Origin: Microbacterium azadirachtae
GTDB lineage: Bacteria; Actinomycetota; Actinomycetes; Actinomycetales; Microbacteriaceae
Length of the DNA: 64,000 nt
NCBI RefSeq assembly: GCF_000956505.1
Contig: NZ_JYIX01000036.1
Coordinates: 124,001-188,000 of the forward strand
Reading direction: 5' to 3'
A program made the translations under genes and the position numbers. Positions within the stretch are counted from its first letter, which is position 1. Each line of letters starts with the position of its first letter. The notes beneath the pieces are model-generated. The model searched no databases, was not told where the DNA came from, and worked only from the letters and a program-made list of their open reading frames with translations. Of the stretch, positions 8,257 through 17,024 are shown piece after piece.

Positions 8257-8981
8257 AGCCGCAGCGCCGGCCCGGCGCCGCGCTCCTGGCTGCGCTCGCC
8301 CTCGTGGCGCCGATGACCCTCGGCGCCGCCGTGGCCCCGACATCGCAGCCGACGGGACTGTGCATCCCGCTGCTCTGGTGCCCTTCTCCGAGTCCGACGC
8401 CGACGACGCCCCCGCCGAAGTCGGGGACGCCCGGTCCCACGGTCCCGGGGCTGCCTGCGGTGCCCGGCGTGCCGTCGACGCCCGGGGCGACGACTCCGAC
8501 GACTCCGGGAGATCCTGCGCCGACGCCCGCGCCGGCCCCGGTCGCCGCGACGAGGGACGAGAGCGCGCCCGTCTTCACGAAGATCCCGGCCTCGATGGGG
8601 TCGCAGGGTCTGTCCTTCACCGGTTTGAGCGGCATCTCGATCGTCGATGTGCCGACCATCGACGGCAGCACGATCCGCGCCCTCAAGATCTCCGCCGACT
8701 CGATCACGATCTCGGGGTTCTCGCTCACCGTCCGCCCGCCGGACAAGGCAGGACTCGTGACGAACGCCGACACCATGACCCTCACCGGGCACGTGAGCGT
8801 GTACCTCGGGTCGGTCACCGCGACCACGCAGGACGGCCGCGCGCTGACCCTGGGAACCGACACACCCCCGCCGCTGGACGATGTCAAGCCGGGCCTGCTG
8901 CGCGTCACGATGGGTCTTGTCGGCACGATCGCCGACTCGATCACCTACACGAACACGGATCAGCGCATCGTCGAGCCCTGA
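8253..8981 (+). CDS. Secreted proline-rich protein of the DUF6230/DUF6114 locus, 242 aa
   Basis: No family recognised with confidence. The protein has a Sec signal (about 1-26, ALLAALALVAPMTLGAAVA), then a pair of cysteines in GLCIPLLWCPSP. A Pro/Thr/Gly linker at about 47-100 (PTPTTPPPKSGTPGPTVPG and similar) looks like a wall-spanning stalk. A beta-rich C-terminal domain (about 105-242) includes ADSITISGFSLTVRPP and MTLTGHVSVYLGSV. GTG start overlaps the DUF6114 stop by 4 bases, so it is the last gene of a three-gene operon under the TetR-type operator. Envelope location is inferred. Confidence 0.75.
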   Translation: MKPQRRPGAALLAALALVAPMTLGAAVAPTSQPTGLCIPLLWCPSPSPTPTTPPPKSGTPGPTVPGLPAVPGVPSTPGATTPTTPGDPAPTPAPAPVAATRDESAPVFTKIPASMGSQGLSFTGLSGISIVDVPTIDGSTIRALKISADSITISGFSLTVRPPDKAGLVTNADTMTLTGHVSVYLGSVTATTQDGRALTLGTDTPPPLDDVKPGLLRVTMGLVGTIADSITYTNTDQRIVEP

Positions 8982-9031
8982 CCCCGTTCCGCACCCGCGC
9001 GGATGTCCGACCGGCGGGGCAGGATGGGCTC

Positions 9032-9604
9032 ATGAGCATCGAGGTGCGCCCTGCGACCGTCTTCGAGGACGTCGCGACGCTGGTCGGGCCGAAGAACCCG
9101 GCATCGAACGTGTGCTTCTGCCTCAGCTACCGGATCGGGAACAAGGAGAACGTCGCACTGCGCGGGCCCGCACGCGCCGAGCGGGTGCGAGAGCTGTGCC
9201 ATCAGGATCCGGCCCCCGGCGTGATCGCCTATCTCGACGACGAGCCGGTCGGATGGGCGGCGGTGCATCCGCGGCGGGACACGAGCTTCGCGCGCAATCG
9301 ACTGATCCCGCAGATCGATGATCTCGACGTCTGGTCGCTGTGGTGCCTCCGCGTGCGTCCCGGCCACCGGAAGCAGGGGATCTCGCACGCGCTGATCGAG
9401 GGCGCCGTCGCCCATGCGAGAGAGAGCGGCGCACCGGCGATCGAGGGATACCCGGTCGACAACGAGGGCGCGAAGGTGAACCTCACGATGGCCTACGCGG
9501 GCACGCGCTCCCTGTTCGAGTCCGCCGGCTTCGAGAAGGCCGCCGACACCGGCTCGGTCCTGGACGGCTTCCCGCGGGTGCTGATGCGACTCGACCTGCG
9601 GTGA
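9032..9604 (+). CDS. GNAT-family N-acetyltransferase, 190 aa
   Basis: Acetyl-CoA-dependent acyltransferase with unknown substrate. The central strand and acetyl-CoA loop are visible as LWCLRVRPGHRKQGISHALI (V-R-P-x-H-R-x-Q-G-I), followed by helix EGAVAHARESG. The N-terminal VCFCLSYRIGNKEN, with a C-F-C pair, is typical of a subgroup of these enzymes. The C-terminus carries SLFESAGFEKAADT. ATG 9032 sits 6 nt after CAGGAT, possibly a weak leaderless promoter. It is monocistronic between the envelope locus and the sigma factor gene. Confidence 0.85.
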   Translation: MSIEVRPATVFEDVATLVGPKNPASNVCFCLSYRIGNKENVALRGPARAERVRELCHQDPAPGVIAYLDDEPVGWAAVHPRRDTSFARNRLIPQIDDLDVWSLWCLRVRPGHRKQGISHALIEGAVAHARESGAPAIEGYPVDNEGAKVNLTMAYAGTRSLFESAGFEKAADTGSVLDGFPRVLMRLDLR

Positions 9605-9658
9605 GTGCTGCTCCGCAAATACCGTGAACCGGATGCGCGGGCTCAGACAATACATAGC

Positions 9659-10249
9659 GTGAGCACAGACAGCGAGATCATCCAGAGGTCTCTCGAGCAG
9701 CCGGAGGCGTTCGCCGAGTTCTTCGACCGGCACGCGAGAAGCGTGAACGCCTTCGCGACCTATCGTGTGGGTCGCGCTGCCGCGGAGGACGTGCTGAGCG
9801 AGACGTTCTTGACGGCCTTCCGCCGGCGCGCCGACTTCGACCTCGCCGCCGAATCGGGCGTTCCCTGGCTCCTCGGCATCGCCGCACGGCTGATCCGTCG
9901 GCATCGCGCGGTGGAGGCGAAGCACTGGAGGTCGTTCACGGCGTCCGCGCGGCGCGAGGAGCTCACATCGTCGGGCGGCGTCGACGAGGCGCTGTCACGT
10001 GTCGACGCGGAACGCGAGGTGGCGTCGCTCACGACGCGGATCGCCGCCCTCGCGCCGAGAGACAGGGAGACGCTCCTGCTCTACGCCTGGCAGGGGCTGA
10101 GCTACGAGGAAGTGGCGGAAGCCCTCGGCGTCCCCGTCGGGACGGTGCGGTCGCGACTCAATCGCGTGCGCCGCCGCCTGGATCCGGACCGCCGGATCGA
10201 GGCGTTCGAGAAGAAGCAGCAGAAGGGAGAGAGCGTTGGACGTGTTTGA
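9659..10249 (+). CDS. ECF-family RNA polymerase sigma factor, 196 aa
   Basis: Alternative sigma factor with only regions 2 and 4. Sigma-2 (about 10-75) contains FAEFFDRHARSVNAFATYRV and the AAEDVLSETFLTAFRRR block that contacts core polymerase. Sigma-4 (about 125-175) contains RDRETLLLYAWQGLSYEEVA and VPVGTVRSRLNRVRRRL. GTG 9659 is preferred over an earlier TTG at 9605, because homology begins at SEIIQRSLEQ and a TA-rich sequence lies just upstream. The following membrane protein gene overlaps by 14 bases and probably encodes its partner. Confidence 0.9.
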   Translation: MSTDSEIIQRSLEQPEAFAEFFDRHARSVNAFATYRVGRAAAEDVLSETFLTAFRRRADFDLAAESGVPWLLGIAARLIRRHRAVEAKHWRSFTASARREELTSSGGVDEALSRVDAEREVASLTTRIAALAPRDRETLLLYAWQGLSYEEVAEALGVPVGTVRSRLNRVRRRLDPDRRIEAFEKKQQKGESVGRV

Positions 10250-11378
10250 GAAGGTCGAGAAGATCAGGCCCGAGATCGAGGGCGTCGAGGAGAGCCTCGC
10301 GGCTGCGCGGATGCGGTTGATGACGGAGATCCGCGGCGAGGAGCGCCCCGTGCGCGCGCGCCCCGTCCGACGGACGTGGTTCCTCGCCGCAGGAGCGGCC
10401 GGAGCCTTGGCCGCGGCGACCGCCGGGGTGCTCATCGTCGGTGGCATGACCGCACCGAAGCCGCCCGTCGTCGCGCATCCGGCGCCGACTCCGGCGCAGA
10501 CCGCTCCTTCCTCTCCCGCACCGAGGCCGACGGCGTCCGCAGTGCCGGAGACGGCGCAAGGCGTGCTCAGCGCCGCGTCCGCTTCCGCGATCCACGGAGG
10601 GCTCACGCCGCAGCCCGGACAATACCTGCGCGTCACCTGGACATCGGACCGTGTCCTCCTCGGGGACGACTCGACGATCTCCCAACCCGGCTCCGGCTTG
10701 TTCTACCCGGCGGCGACGCACGCCTGGGTGGTGCGGAGCAGCGGCGCCACCTACATCCCCGCCGATCTGACCGGCGACTGGTACTGGGCGGCGGCAGAGC
10801 CGGCCGTGGTGACCGCCGCATACGGGCAGGACGCCGACGCCGATGCGCGTTTGCAGCTGCTTCTGGATCGGATGAGCGCCGCGGGCGGCGACGGACGCTT
10901 CGTCAGCGGTGGAGGCTCCCTGCCCGAGGGGGACGGGACCACCTACAGCGACTACCTGACGTCACTGCCCGCGGATGCCGACGGGGTGCTCTCGCAGCTC
11001 TCCGCCGGTCAGGGCAGCATCTCGGACTACCATCACGCCGCGATGGTCGGGTGGAGGCTGATCACCCTGCTCGGATGCAACGCGGGCACCGGCGACGTGC
11101 GTGCAGCGATGCTGCAGGCCCTCGGGCGGCTTCCCGGTTCGTCGATCGTCGACAGTCACGGGTCCCTGCGCACGATCTCGTTCGACTCGTCCTTCGGGAG
11201 CGAGCAGGGGGAGTCCGGCGATGTGCAGCGTCATCAGGCGATCACCGTCGATGTGTCCAACGGGCGCGTGACGGGCAGCTCAGACAGCACCAACCCCGGC
11301 GGGAGCATCGTCCCCGACGGCGTCCCCGATGTCAGGACCGACTACGTCGTCGACGTCGTGGACGGTCTGCCCGGCTGA
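10236..11378 (+). CDS. Membrane-anchored sigma-partner protein (CU044_5270-like), 380 aa
   Basis: Likely modulator of the preceding ECF sigma factor. The N-terminal cytosolic helix region (about 1-46) contains PEIEGVEESLAAARMRLMTE, like the head of actinobacterial CU044_5270-type proteins encoded beside ECF factors. One membrane helix lies at about 47-70. A Pro/Ala-rich linker (75-105) leads to a ~270-residue extracytoplasmic domain. It lacks the H-x3-C-x2-C zinc motif of ZAS anti-sigma factors. TTG start 10236, inside the sigma gene, implies translational coupling. The 3' end overlaps the convergent Nudix gene by 37 bases. The anti-sigma role is inferred from context. Confidence 0.7.
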   Translation: MDVFEKVEKIRPEIEGVEESLAAARMRLMTEIRGEERPVRARPVRRTWFLAAGAAGALAAATAGVLIVGGMTAPKPPVVAHPAPTPAQTAPSSPAPRPTASAVPETAQGVLSAASASAIHGGLTPQPGQYLRVTWTSDRVLLGDDSTISQPGSGLFYPAATHAWVVRSSGATYIPADLTGDWYWAAAEPAVVTAAYGQDADADARLQLLLDRMSAAGGDGRFVSGGGSLPEGDGTTYSDYLTSLPADADGVLSQLSAGQGSISDYHHAAMVGWRLITLLGCNAGTGDVRAAMLQALGRLPGSSIVDSHGSLRTISFDSSFGSEQGESGDVQRHQAITVDVSNGRVTGSSDSTNPGGSIVPDGVPDVRTDYVVDVVDGLPG

Positions 11379-11863
11379 GCCGCCCTCGGCGGCCTCCCGC
11401 CGCGGAAATGTGCAGGATCGTCCTCCGCCATGGCGAGGGCGATCTTGCGCACGTGGGCGTCGTCGACGTCGCCCATCGCGGCGAGGTCGTAGAAGCCGAC
11501 CTCGGTGAGCTCACCGTCGGCCGGGTACGGCTCGCCCGAGACCCAGGTGCAGCGGAACACCAGATCGAGGTAGTCGACCTCGTCGCCGTTCGCGTAGGTC
11601 ACGCGGGGGAGCTGCTGCACGAGGGCGAGACGCTCCACCTTCACCGCCACGCCGGCCTCCTCGAGGCATTCCCGCGCTGCGGCGTCCGCGGGCTCCTCGC
11701 CGGGCTCCACGATCCCGGACACCGCCTGCCATGCGCCGTTGTCCGCGCGCCTGCCGAGCAGCACCTTCTCGTCGCGGAACACGATCGCGGTGACGCCGAC
11801 GAGGTTCAGCGGGGTGTGGCCCACATGCTCTCGGAGCGCGAGGACGAAGTCGGGGGTGGTCAT
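11342..11863 (-). CDS. Nudix hydrolase, 173 aa
   Basis: Hydrolyses a nucleoside diphosphate linked to another moiety. The Nudix box is complete: GIVEPGEEPADAAARECLEE then AGV, matching G-x5-E-x7-R-E-U-x-E-E-x-G. The N-terminal HTPLNLVGVTAIVFRDEKVL and the WQAVSG strand fit the fold. ATG 11863 is preferred to an upstream ATG because TAGCCT lies 7 nt before it on the minus strand, suggesting a leaderless message divergent from dnaE. The substrate is not predictable. Its TAG stop lies inside the end of the convergent membrane-protein gene. Confidence 0.9.
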   Translation of the reverse strand: MTTPDFVLALREHVGHTPLNLVGVTAIVFRDEKVLLGRRADNGAWQAVSGIVEPGEEPADAAARECLEEAGVAVKVERLALVQQLPRVTYANGDEVDYLDLVFRCTWVSGEPYPADGELTEVGFYDLAAMGDVDDAHVRKIALAMAEDDPAHFRGGRPPRAAQPGRPSTTSTT

Positions 11864-11916
11864 GCGATCCAGGCTATCGGCGGGCGTCCGGGGCCTCGAT
11901 GTCCCACCCCGAAACG

Positions 11917-11922
11917 TAGACT
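11917..11922 (+). promoter_or_regulatory. -10 box of leaderless dnaE promoter
   Basis: TAGACT with 6 nt between its last base and the dnaE ATG at 11929. This spacing places transcription start at or within a base or two of the start codon. No Shine-Dalgarno sequence is present. Confidence 0.55.
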
Positions 11923-11928
11923 CGAAGC

Positions 11929-14900
11929 ATGGCATCAGACTCCTTCGTCCACCTGCACGTGCACAGCGAGTACTCGATGCTGGACGGGGCCGCGCGTATC
12001 GCGCCGCTCGTGCAGGAGGCCGTCGCTCAGGGCATGCCGGCGGTCGCCGTGACCGACCACGGCAACACGTTCGCCGCGTTCGAGTTCTACAAGGCCGCGC
12101 AGGCGGCCGGAGTCAAGCCGATCATCGGCATCGAGGCGTACGTCACCCCCGGCACGCACCGCAGCGACAAGTCCCGCGTGCAGTGGGGCTCGCCGGAGCA
12201 GCGCCGCGACGACGTCTCCGGATCCGGCGCCTACACCCACATGACCCTGCTCTCCGAGACCACCGAGGGCATGCACAACCTGTTCCGGCTCTCGTCGACG
12301 TCGAGCCTTGAGGGCTACTACTTCAAGCCGCGCATGGATCGCGAGATCCTGCAGAAGTACTCCAAGGGCCTGATCGCCACCACAGGCTGCCCCTCCGGCG
12401 AGATCCAGACCCGGCTGCGGCTGGGCCAGTACGACGCGGCCCGTGCGGCGGCCGCCGAGTTCCAGGACATCTTCGGCAAGGAGAACTACTTCGCCGAGAT
12501 CATGGACCACGGGCTCGAGATCGAACGGCGCGTCACCGGCGACCTGCTGAAGATCGCGAAGGATCTGGGGATCCCGCTCGTCGGCACGAACGACCTGCAC
12601 TACACGCACCAGCACGACTCGACCAGCCACGCTGCGCTCCTCTGCGTGCAGTCCGGCTCGACCCTCGACGATCCGAACCGGTTCAAGTTCGACGGCGACG
12701 GCTACTACGTGAAGTCCGCCGCGGAGATGCGCCAGGTGTTCCGCGATCACCCCGAGGCGTGCGACAACACGCTGCTCATCGCCGAGCGCTGCGACGTCTC
12801 GTTCAACACCGGCGCCAACTTCATGCCGCGCTTCCCGGTCCCCGACGGCGAGACCGAGGAGAGCTGGTTCATCAAAGAGGTCGAGAACGGCCTGCGCGAC
12901 CGCTACCCCGGGGGGATCCCGGACGCGGTGCGCACCCAGGCGAACTACGAGGTCGAGGTCATCTCGTCCATGGGGTTCCCCGGCTACTTCCTCGTCGTTG
13001 CCGACTTCATCAACTGGGCCAAGGACAACGGGGTGCGGGTCGGCCCAGGGCGCGGATCCGGAGCCGGGTCCATGGCGGCCTACGCGATGAAGATCACCGA
13101 CCTCGACCCGCTCGAGCACGGTCTCATCTTCGAGCGGTTCCTGAACCCGGACCGCGTCTCCATGCCCGACTTCGACGTCGACTTCGACGACCGTCGTCGC
13201 GGCGAGGTGATCCAGTACGTCACAGAGAAGTACGGCGACGAGCGCGTCGCGCAGATCGTCACGTACGGCACGATCAAGGCCAAGCAGGCGCTGAAGGACG
13301 CGGGCCGCGTGCTCGGCTTCCCGTTCAGCATGGGGGAGAAGCTCACCAAGGCGATGCCTCCCGCCGTGATGGGCAAGGACATGCCGCTGGACGGCATGTT
13401 CAACCCGGAGCACCCGCGGTACAAGGAGGCCAGCGAGTTCCGCGTCGTGATCGAGTCCGATCCCGAGGCGAAGACCGTTTTCGACACGGCCCTGGGACTG
13501 GAGAATCTGAAGCGCCAGTGGGGCGTGCACGCCGCCGGCGTCATCATGTCCTCGCATCCGCTGATCGACATCATCCCGATCATGAAGCGCGAGCAGGACG
13601 GCCAGATCGTCACGCAGTTCGACTATCCGTCCTGCGAGTCGCTCGGGCTCATCAAGATGGACTTCCTGGGGCTGCGCAACCTCACGATCATCTCCGACGC
13701 GCTCGCCAACATCCGGATGAACCGGGGTGAGGAGCTCGTGCTCGAAGACCTCGCGCTCGACGACCGCCCGTCCTACGACCTGCTCACCAGGGGCGACTCG
13801 CTCGGCGTGTTCCAGCTCGACGGCGGCCCGATGCGCGCGCTCATGCGCCTGATGAAGCCGGACAACTTCGGCGACATCTCGGCCCTCATCGCGCTGTACC
13901 GGCCGGGCCCCATGGGCGCCAACTCGCACACGAACTACGCCCTGCGCAAGAACGGCCTGCAGGAGATCACGCCGATCCACCCGGAGTTCGCCGACTCGCT
14001 CAAGGACATCCTGGAGGAGAGCTACGGCCTCATCATCTACCAGGAGCAGGTGATGGCGATCGCCCAGCGCGTGGCCGGGTTCTCGCTCGGTCAGGCCGAC
14101 ATCCTCCGCCGTGCCATGGGCAAGAAGAAGAAGAGCGAGCTGGACAAGCAGTTCGAGGGCTTCCAGGGGGGCATGCACGCGAACGGCTATTCGGACGGCG
14201 CCGTCAACGCGCTCTGGGAGATCCTGCTTCCCTTCTCCGACTACGCCTTCAACAAAGCGCACTCCGCCGCCTACGGCGTGATCTCGTACTGGACCGCGTA
14301 CCTCAAGGCGCACTACCCGGCCGAGTACATGGCGGCGCTGCTCACCAGCGTCGGCGACTCCAAGGACAAGATGGCGCTGTACCTGAACGAGTGCCGCCGC
14401 ATGGGCATCAAGGTGCTGCCGCCCGATGTGCGGGAGTCGATCAACTTCTTCGCGGCCGTCGGCGAGGACATCCGCTTCGGTCTCGGCGCCGTGCGCAACG
14501 TCGGATCCAACGTCGTCGAGGGCATCGTGCAGGGCCGCCAGGAGGAGAACTTCACCTCCTTCCACGACTTCCTGAAGAAGGTGCCGCTGCACGTCGCGAA
14601 CAAGCGCACGGTCGAGTCGCTCATCAAGGCGGGCGCGTTCGACTCGATGGGCGACACGCGGCGCGCTCTCGTGGAGATCCATGAGGACGCCGTCGAGGCG
14701 TCGGTGGGCCAGAAGCGCAACGAGGCGCAGGGCGCCATCGGCTTCGACTTCGACAGCCTGTACGACGAGATCGAAGAGGTCGCGCCGCCCAAGGTGCCCA
14801 TCCGTCCGGAGTGGACCAAGAAGGACAAACTCGCATTCGAGCGCGAGATGCTCGGCCTGTACGTGTCGGATCATCCACTCGCCGGCCTCGAGGTCCCGCT

Positions 14901-15447
14901 CGCGAAGCACGCCTCGATCGCGATCAACAGTCTGCTGGAGTCCGAGGATCTGCAGGACGGCGATCAGGTCACGATCGCCGGGCTCGTCACGAGCGTGCAG
15001 CATCGCGTCGCCAAGGCCAGCGGCAACCCCTACGGCATGATCACCGTCGAGGACTTCGGCGGCGAGATCACCATCATGTTCATGGGCAAGACGTACCTCG
15101 AGTTCCAGAGCATGCTGCAGCAGGACTCGATCCTGGCGGTGCGCGGGCGCGTCTCCCGCCGTGACGACGGCATGAACCTGCACGCGCAGTCGGCGTTCAC
15201 GCCGGACGTCGGCTCCTTCGACGCCGCGGGACCGCTGTCGCTGCTGGTGCCGGAGCAGCGGGCCACCGAGCGCGTCATCGAGGATCTGGCGGACGTGCTG
15301 CGCCGCCACGCCGGCGAGACCGAGGTGATGCTGAAGATGCATCGCGGCGGGCGCGCGAAGGTGTTCGAGGTGCCCATGCCGGTGACCGTGACGGCGGACC
15401 TGTTCGGCGATCTGAAGTCGCTGCTCGGTCCGCAGTGCCTGGGCTGA
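11929..15447 (+). CDS. dnaE: DNA polymerase III alpha subunit DnaE1, 1172 aa
   Basis: Catalytic subunit of the replicative polymerase. The PHP domain is at the N-terminus (FVHLHVHSEYSMLDGAARI), where actinobacterial DnaE1 keeps proofreading nuclease activity. Palm-domain catalytic aspartates lie in MPDFDVDFDDRR at 412-423. The GPGRGSGAGS loop is near 377. The tail has a helix-hairpin-helix region and an OB fold (about 1000-1070, VTIAGLVTSVQHRVAKASG). Length is normal for DnaE1. The leaderless-type promoter TAGACT overlaps the spacer to the divergent Nudix gene. Confidence 0.98.
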   Translation: MASDSFVHLHVHSEYSMLDGAARIAPLVQEAVAQGMPAVAVTDHGNTFAAFEFYKAAQAAGVKPIIGIEAYVTPGTHRSDKSRVQWGSPEQRRDDVSGSGAYTHMTLLSETTEGMHNLFRLSSTSSLEGYYFKPRMDREILQKYSKGLIATTGCPSGEIQTRLRLGQYDAARAAAAEFQDIFGKENYFAEIMDHGLEIERRVTGDLLKIAKDLGIPLVGTNDLHYTHQHDSTSHAALLCVQSGSTLDDPNRFKFDGDGYYVKSAAEMRQVFRDHPEACDNTLLIAERCDVSFNTGANFMPRFPVPDGETEESWFIKEVENGLRDRYPGGIPDAVRTQANYEVEVISSMGFPGYFLVVADFINWAKDNGVRVGPGRGSGAGSMAAYAMKITDLDPLEHGLIFERFLNPDRVSMPDFDVDFDDRRRGEVIQYVTEKYGDERVAQIVTYGTIKAKQALKDAGRVLGFPFSMGEKLTKAMPPAVMGKDMPLDGMFNPEHPRYKEASEFRVVIESDPEAKTVFDTALGLENLKRQWGVHAAGVIMSSHPLIDIIPIMKREQDGQIVTQFDYPSCESLGLIKMDFLGLRNLTIISDALANIRMNRGEELVLEDLALDDRPSYDLLTRGDSLGVFQLDGGPMRALMRLMKPDNFGDISALIALYRPGPMGANSHTNYALRKNGLQEITPIHPEFADSLKDILEESYGLIIYQEQVMAIAQRVAGFSLGQADILRRAMGKKKKSELDKQFEGFQGGMHANGYSDGAVNALWEILLPFSDYAFNKAHSAAYGVISYWTAYLKAHYPAEYMAALLTSVGDSKDKMALYLNECRRMGIKVLPPDVRESINFFAAVGEDIRFGLGAVRNVGSNVVEGIVQGRQEENFTSFHDFLKKVPLHVANKRTVESLIKAGAFDSMGDTRRALVEIHEDAVEASVGQKRNEAQGAIGFDFDSLYDEIEEVAPPKVPIRPEWTKKDKLAFEREMLGLYVSDHPLAGLEVPLAKHASIAINSLLESEDLQDGDQVTIAGLVTSVQHRVAKASGNPYGMITVEDFGGEITIMFMGKTYLEFQSMLQQDSILAVRGRVSRRDDGMNLHAQSAFTPDVGSFDAAGPLSLLVPEQRATERVIEDLADVLRRHAGETEVMLKMHRGGRAKVFEVPMPVTVTADLFGDLKSLLGPQCLG

Positions 15448-15489
15448 TCGCGTCCGGACGTCGCTCAGGAGGTCTCCACCGTCGCCGGG

Positions 15490-15495
15490 TAATAT
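15490..15495 (+). promoter_or_regulatory. Candidate -10 box for the acidic-tail membrane protein
   Basis: TAATAT in the 104-bp spacer after dnaE. It would start transcription near 15502 and leave a ~50-nt leader with an AAAGGA ribosome site before ATG 15552. No clear -35 seen. Confidence 0.45.
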
Positions 15496-15551
15496 CGGGT
15501 CCCGTTCGACGGCCGAAGCCCCCAGCGGCCGCACGACGAAAGGAAACACCG

Positions 15552-17018
15552 ATGACCGGCGACGTCCCCTCCGCTGAGATGACGCAGGAAGTACAGGATT
15601 CGACTTCGAACGACGACCCCTCGTCCGACATGGAGGTCGACGAGGGCCCCCTGCCCGCTGCGGCGCCGCAGCAGGGCTGGTTCGGCTTCTCGCTGCGGGA
15701 GCTGATCATGATCGGCGCGTGGGTGATCGCCTTCGCGCTCTCCTTCGTGCCCGGCGGAGGGAGCGTCCTGGACAGCTCCGCGACGGTATGGACGATGAAC
15801 GGCGCGTGGGCGCTCGCCATCGGCGTGCCCACCGCCGCCGTGTTCCTGATCGTGCTCCGCCGGCTCTCTCCCGAGGGGATCCGCCGGGTCGGATCCCTCG
15901 GCATCGATCAGTTCGCCTCCGTGGCCTTCTCGGTCGCGCTCGTGAGCTGGGTCGTCCTGCTGTGGCAGCAGCTGGATCTGGTCGGCGCGACCCGGCGGTC
16001 CCCGCTGGTCACCTGGCCGCTGTGGCTGGAGATCCTGCTGATGCTGGTCCTCGTCGCGGTGACGGTCTTCGCGGCGCTCATCCCCGGGCTCCGCGAGGAC
16101 TTCGAGGAGCGGACGGAGACCCTCGCGCACCGCCGTGCGAATCCCGTCCGCCCGGTGTTCTCGCGCCCCCGTCCTGTGCGGGCGAGGGGAAGCGTCTCCG
16201 ACCCGCAGAACGAGGACGACGTGGATCCGGGTCTGCTGCACGACAACGAGGTCGGCGCCGCCGGACACCTCTCGGCCACGGGCGTCACGGGCGCGGTGGT
16301 CCAGGGCGAGACGGGCTACGTCCCCGAGCACCACCGCGAATCCTTCCTGGCATCGGGGGAGACCCCCGTCGTCGCCGTCGTCGAGGCGCAGCCCTCGCCC
16401 GGCGCGCAGGAGACGGTGCCCTCTGATGACGCCCTCACCGGCGTCATGCCGACCGCGGACGCCCCGACCGAGACGATCTCGGACGCCGACCGCCCGGCCC
16501 TCCAGGACGAGGAGCCGCCGGCTCCCGCCGAGGAGGCGCGGGAAGAGGGCGAGCCCGCCACGCGTGCCGACGTCCGACGCGCCGCGGTCGTCGCGGAGCC
16601 GGAGCCCGAGCAGGAGTCCGACTCGTTCCCGGACGCCGCCCGCGGTCCCGTCGATGCGCCGGACTCGAGCGTCGCGCCGCACGATCTCTCCGACACCATG
16701 ACGGAGGTGCTCGGCGACCTGCTCGATCCGTCGGCCGTGGACGAGGTGGCCACGCACGCGGTCGACGTCGTGCCGCAGGACAGCGTGCACGAGCCGGATG
16801 CGGTGAGCTCGGTGGCGACGGGGGAGCAGCTCCAGCCGTTCTGGGCGCTCGCGCCGGACACGCGCGTCGTTCATGACGCGCGGGGCGACTCGATTTTCAC
16901 GATCGGGCCGGAAGCATGGATCCTTGTTCTCGAGGACCGTGGCGGCGCCTTCGTCGTGCGCCACGACGACGGTCGCGTGGGCTACCTGCACGACACCGAG
17001 AACATGACCCGAGGCTGA
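15552..17018 (+). CDS. Four-TM membrane protein with long acidic tail, 488 aa
   Basis: Function unknown; no family recognised. The hydrophilic acidic N-terminus (1-45) is followed by four membrane segments at about 50-68, 84-103, 121-138 and 155-178, all within the first third. Residues 180-425 are disordered and rich in Glu, Asp, Pro and Ala. The last ~55 residues look folded again (WILVLEDRGGAFVVRHDDG, then VGYLHDTENM). ATG 15552 has AAAGGA upstream. hisD begins 6 nt after its stop, so the two are probably co-transcribed. The N-terminal four-TM block resembles uncharacterised actinobacterial proteins between dnaE and hisD. Confidence 0.75.
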   Translation: MTGDVPSAEMTQEVQDSTSNDDPSSDMEVDEGPLPAAAPQQGWFGFSLRELIMIGAWVIAFALSFVPGGGSVLDSSATVWTMNGAWALAIGVPTAAVFLIVLRRLSPEGIRRVGSLGIDQFASVAFSVALVSWVVLLWQQLDLVGATRRSPLVTWPLWLEILLMLVLVAVTVFAALIPGLREDFEERTETLAHRRANPVRPVFSRPRPVRARGSVSDPQNEDDVDPGLLHDNEVGAAGHLSATGVTGAVVQGETGYVPEHHRESFLASGETPVVAVVEAQPSPGAQETVPSDDALTGVMPTADAPTETISDADRPALQDEEPPAPAEEAREEGEPATRADVRRAAVVAEPEPEQESDSFPDAARGPVDAPDSSVAPHDLSDTMTEVLGDLLDPSAVDEVATHAVDVVPQDSVHEPDAVSSVATGEQLQPFWALAPDTRVVHDARGDSIFTIGPEAWILVLEDRGGAFVVRHDDGRVGYLHDTENMTRG

Positions 17019-17024
17019 GGACGC

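Noticed and set aside
8390..8560. Collagen-like or silk-like repeat protein in the third gene of the DUF6230 locus
   Set aside because: The Pro/Thr/Gly region is irregular, without a strict G-x-y period; a wall-spanning linker explains it better.
11935..15549. 1204-codon open frame on the minus strand covering dnaE
   Set aside because: Antisense shadow of a high-GC gene. Composition is Arg/His/Leu/Val-rich with no recognisable domain, and the plus strand encodes complete DnaE1.
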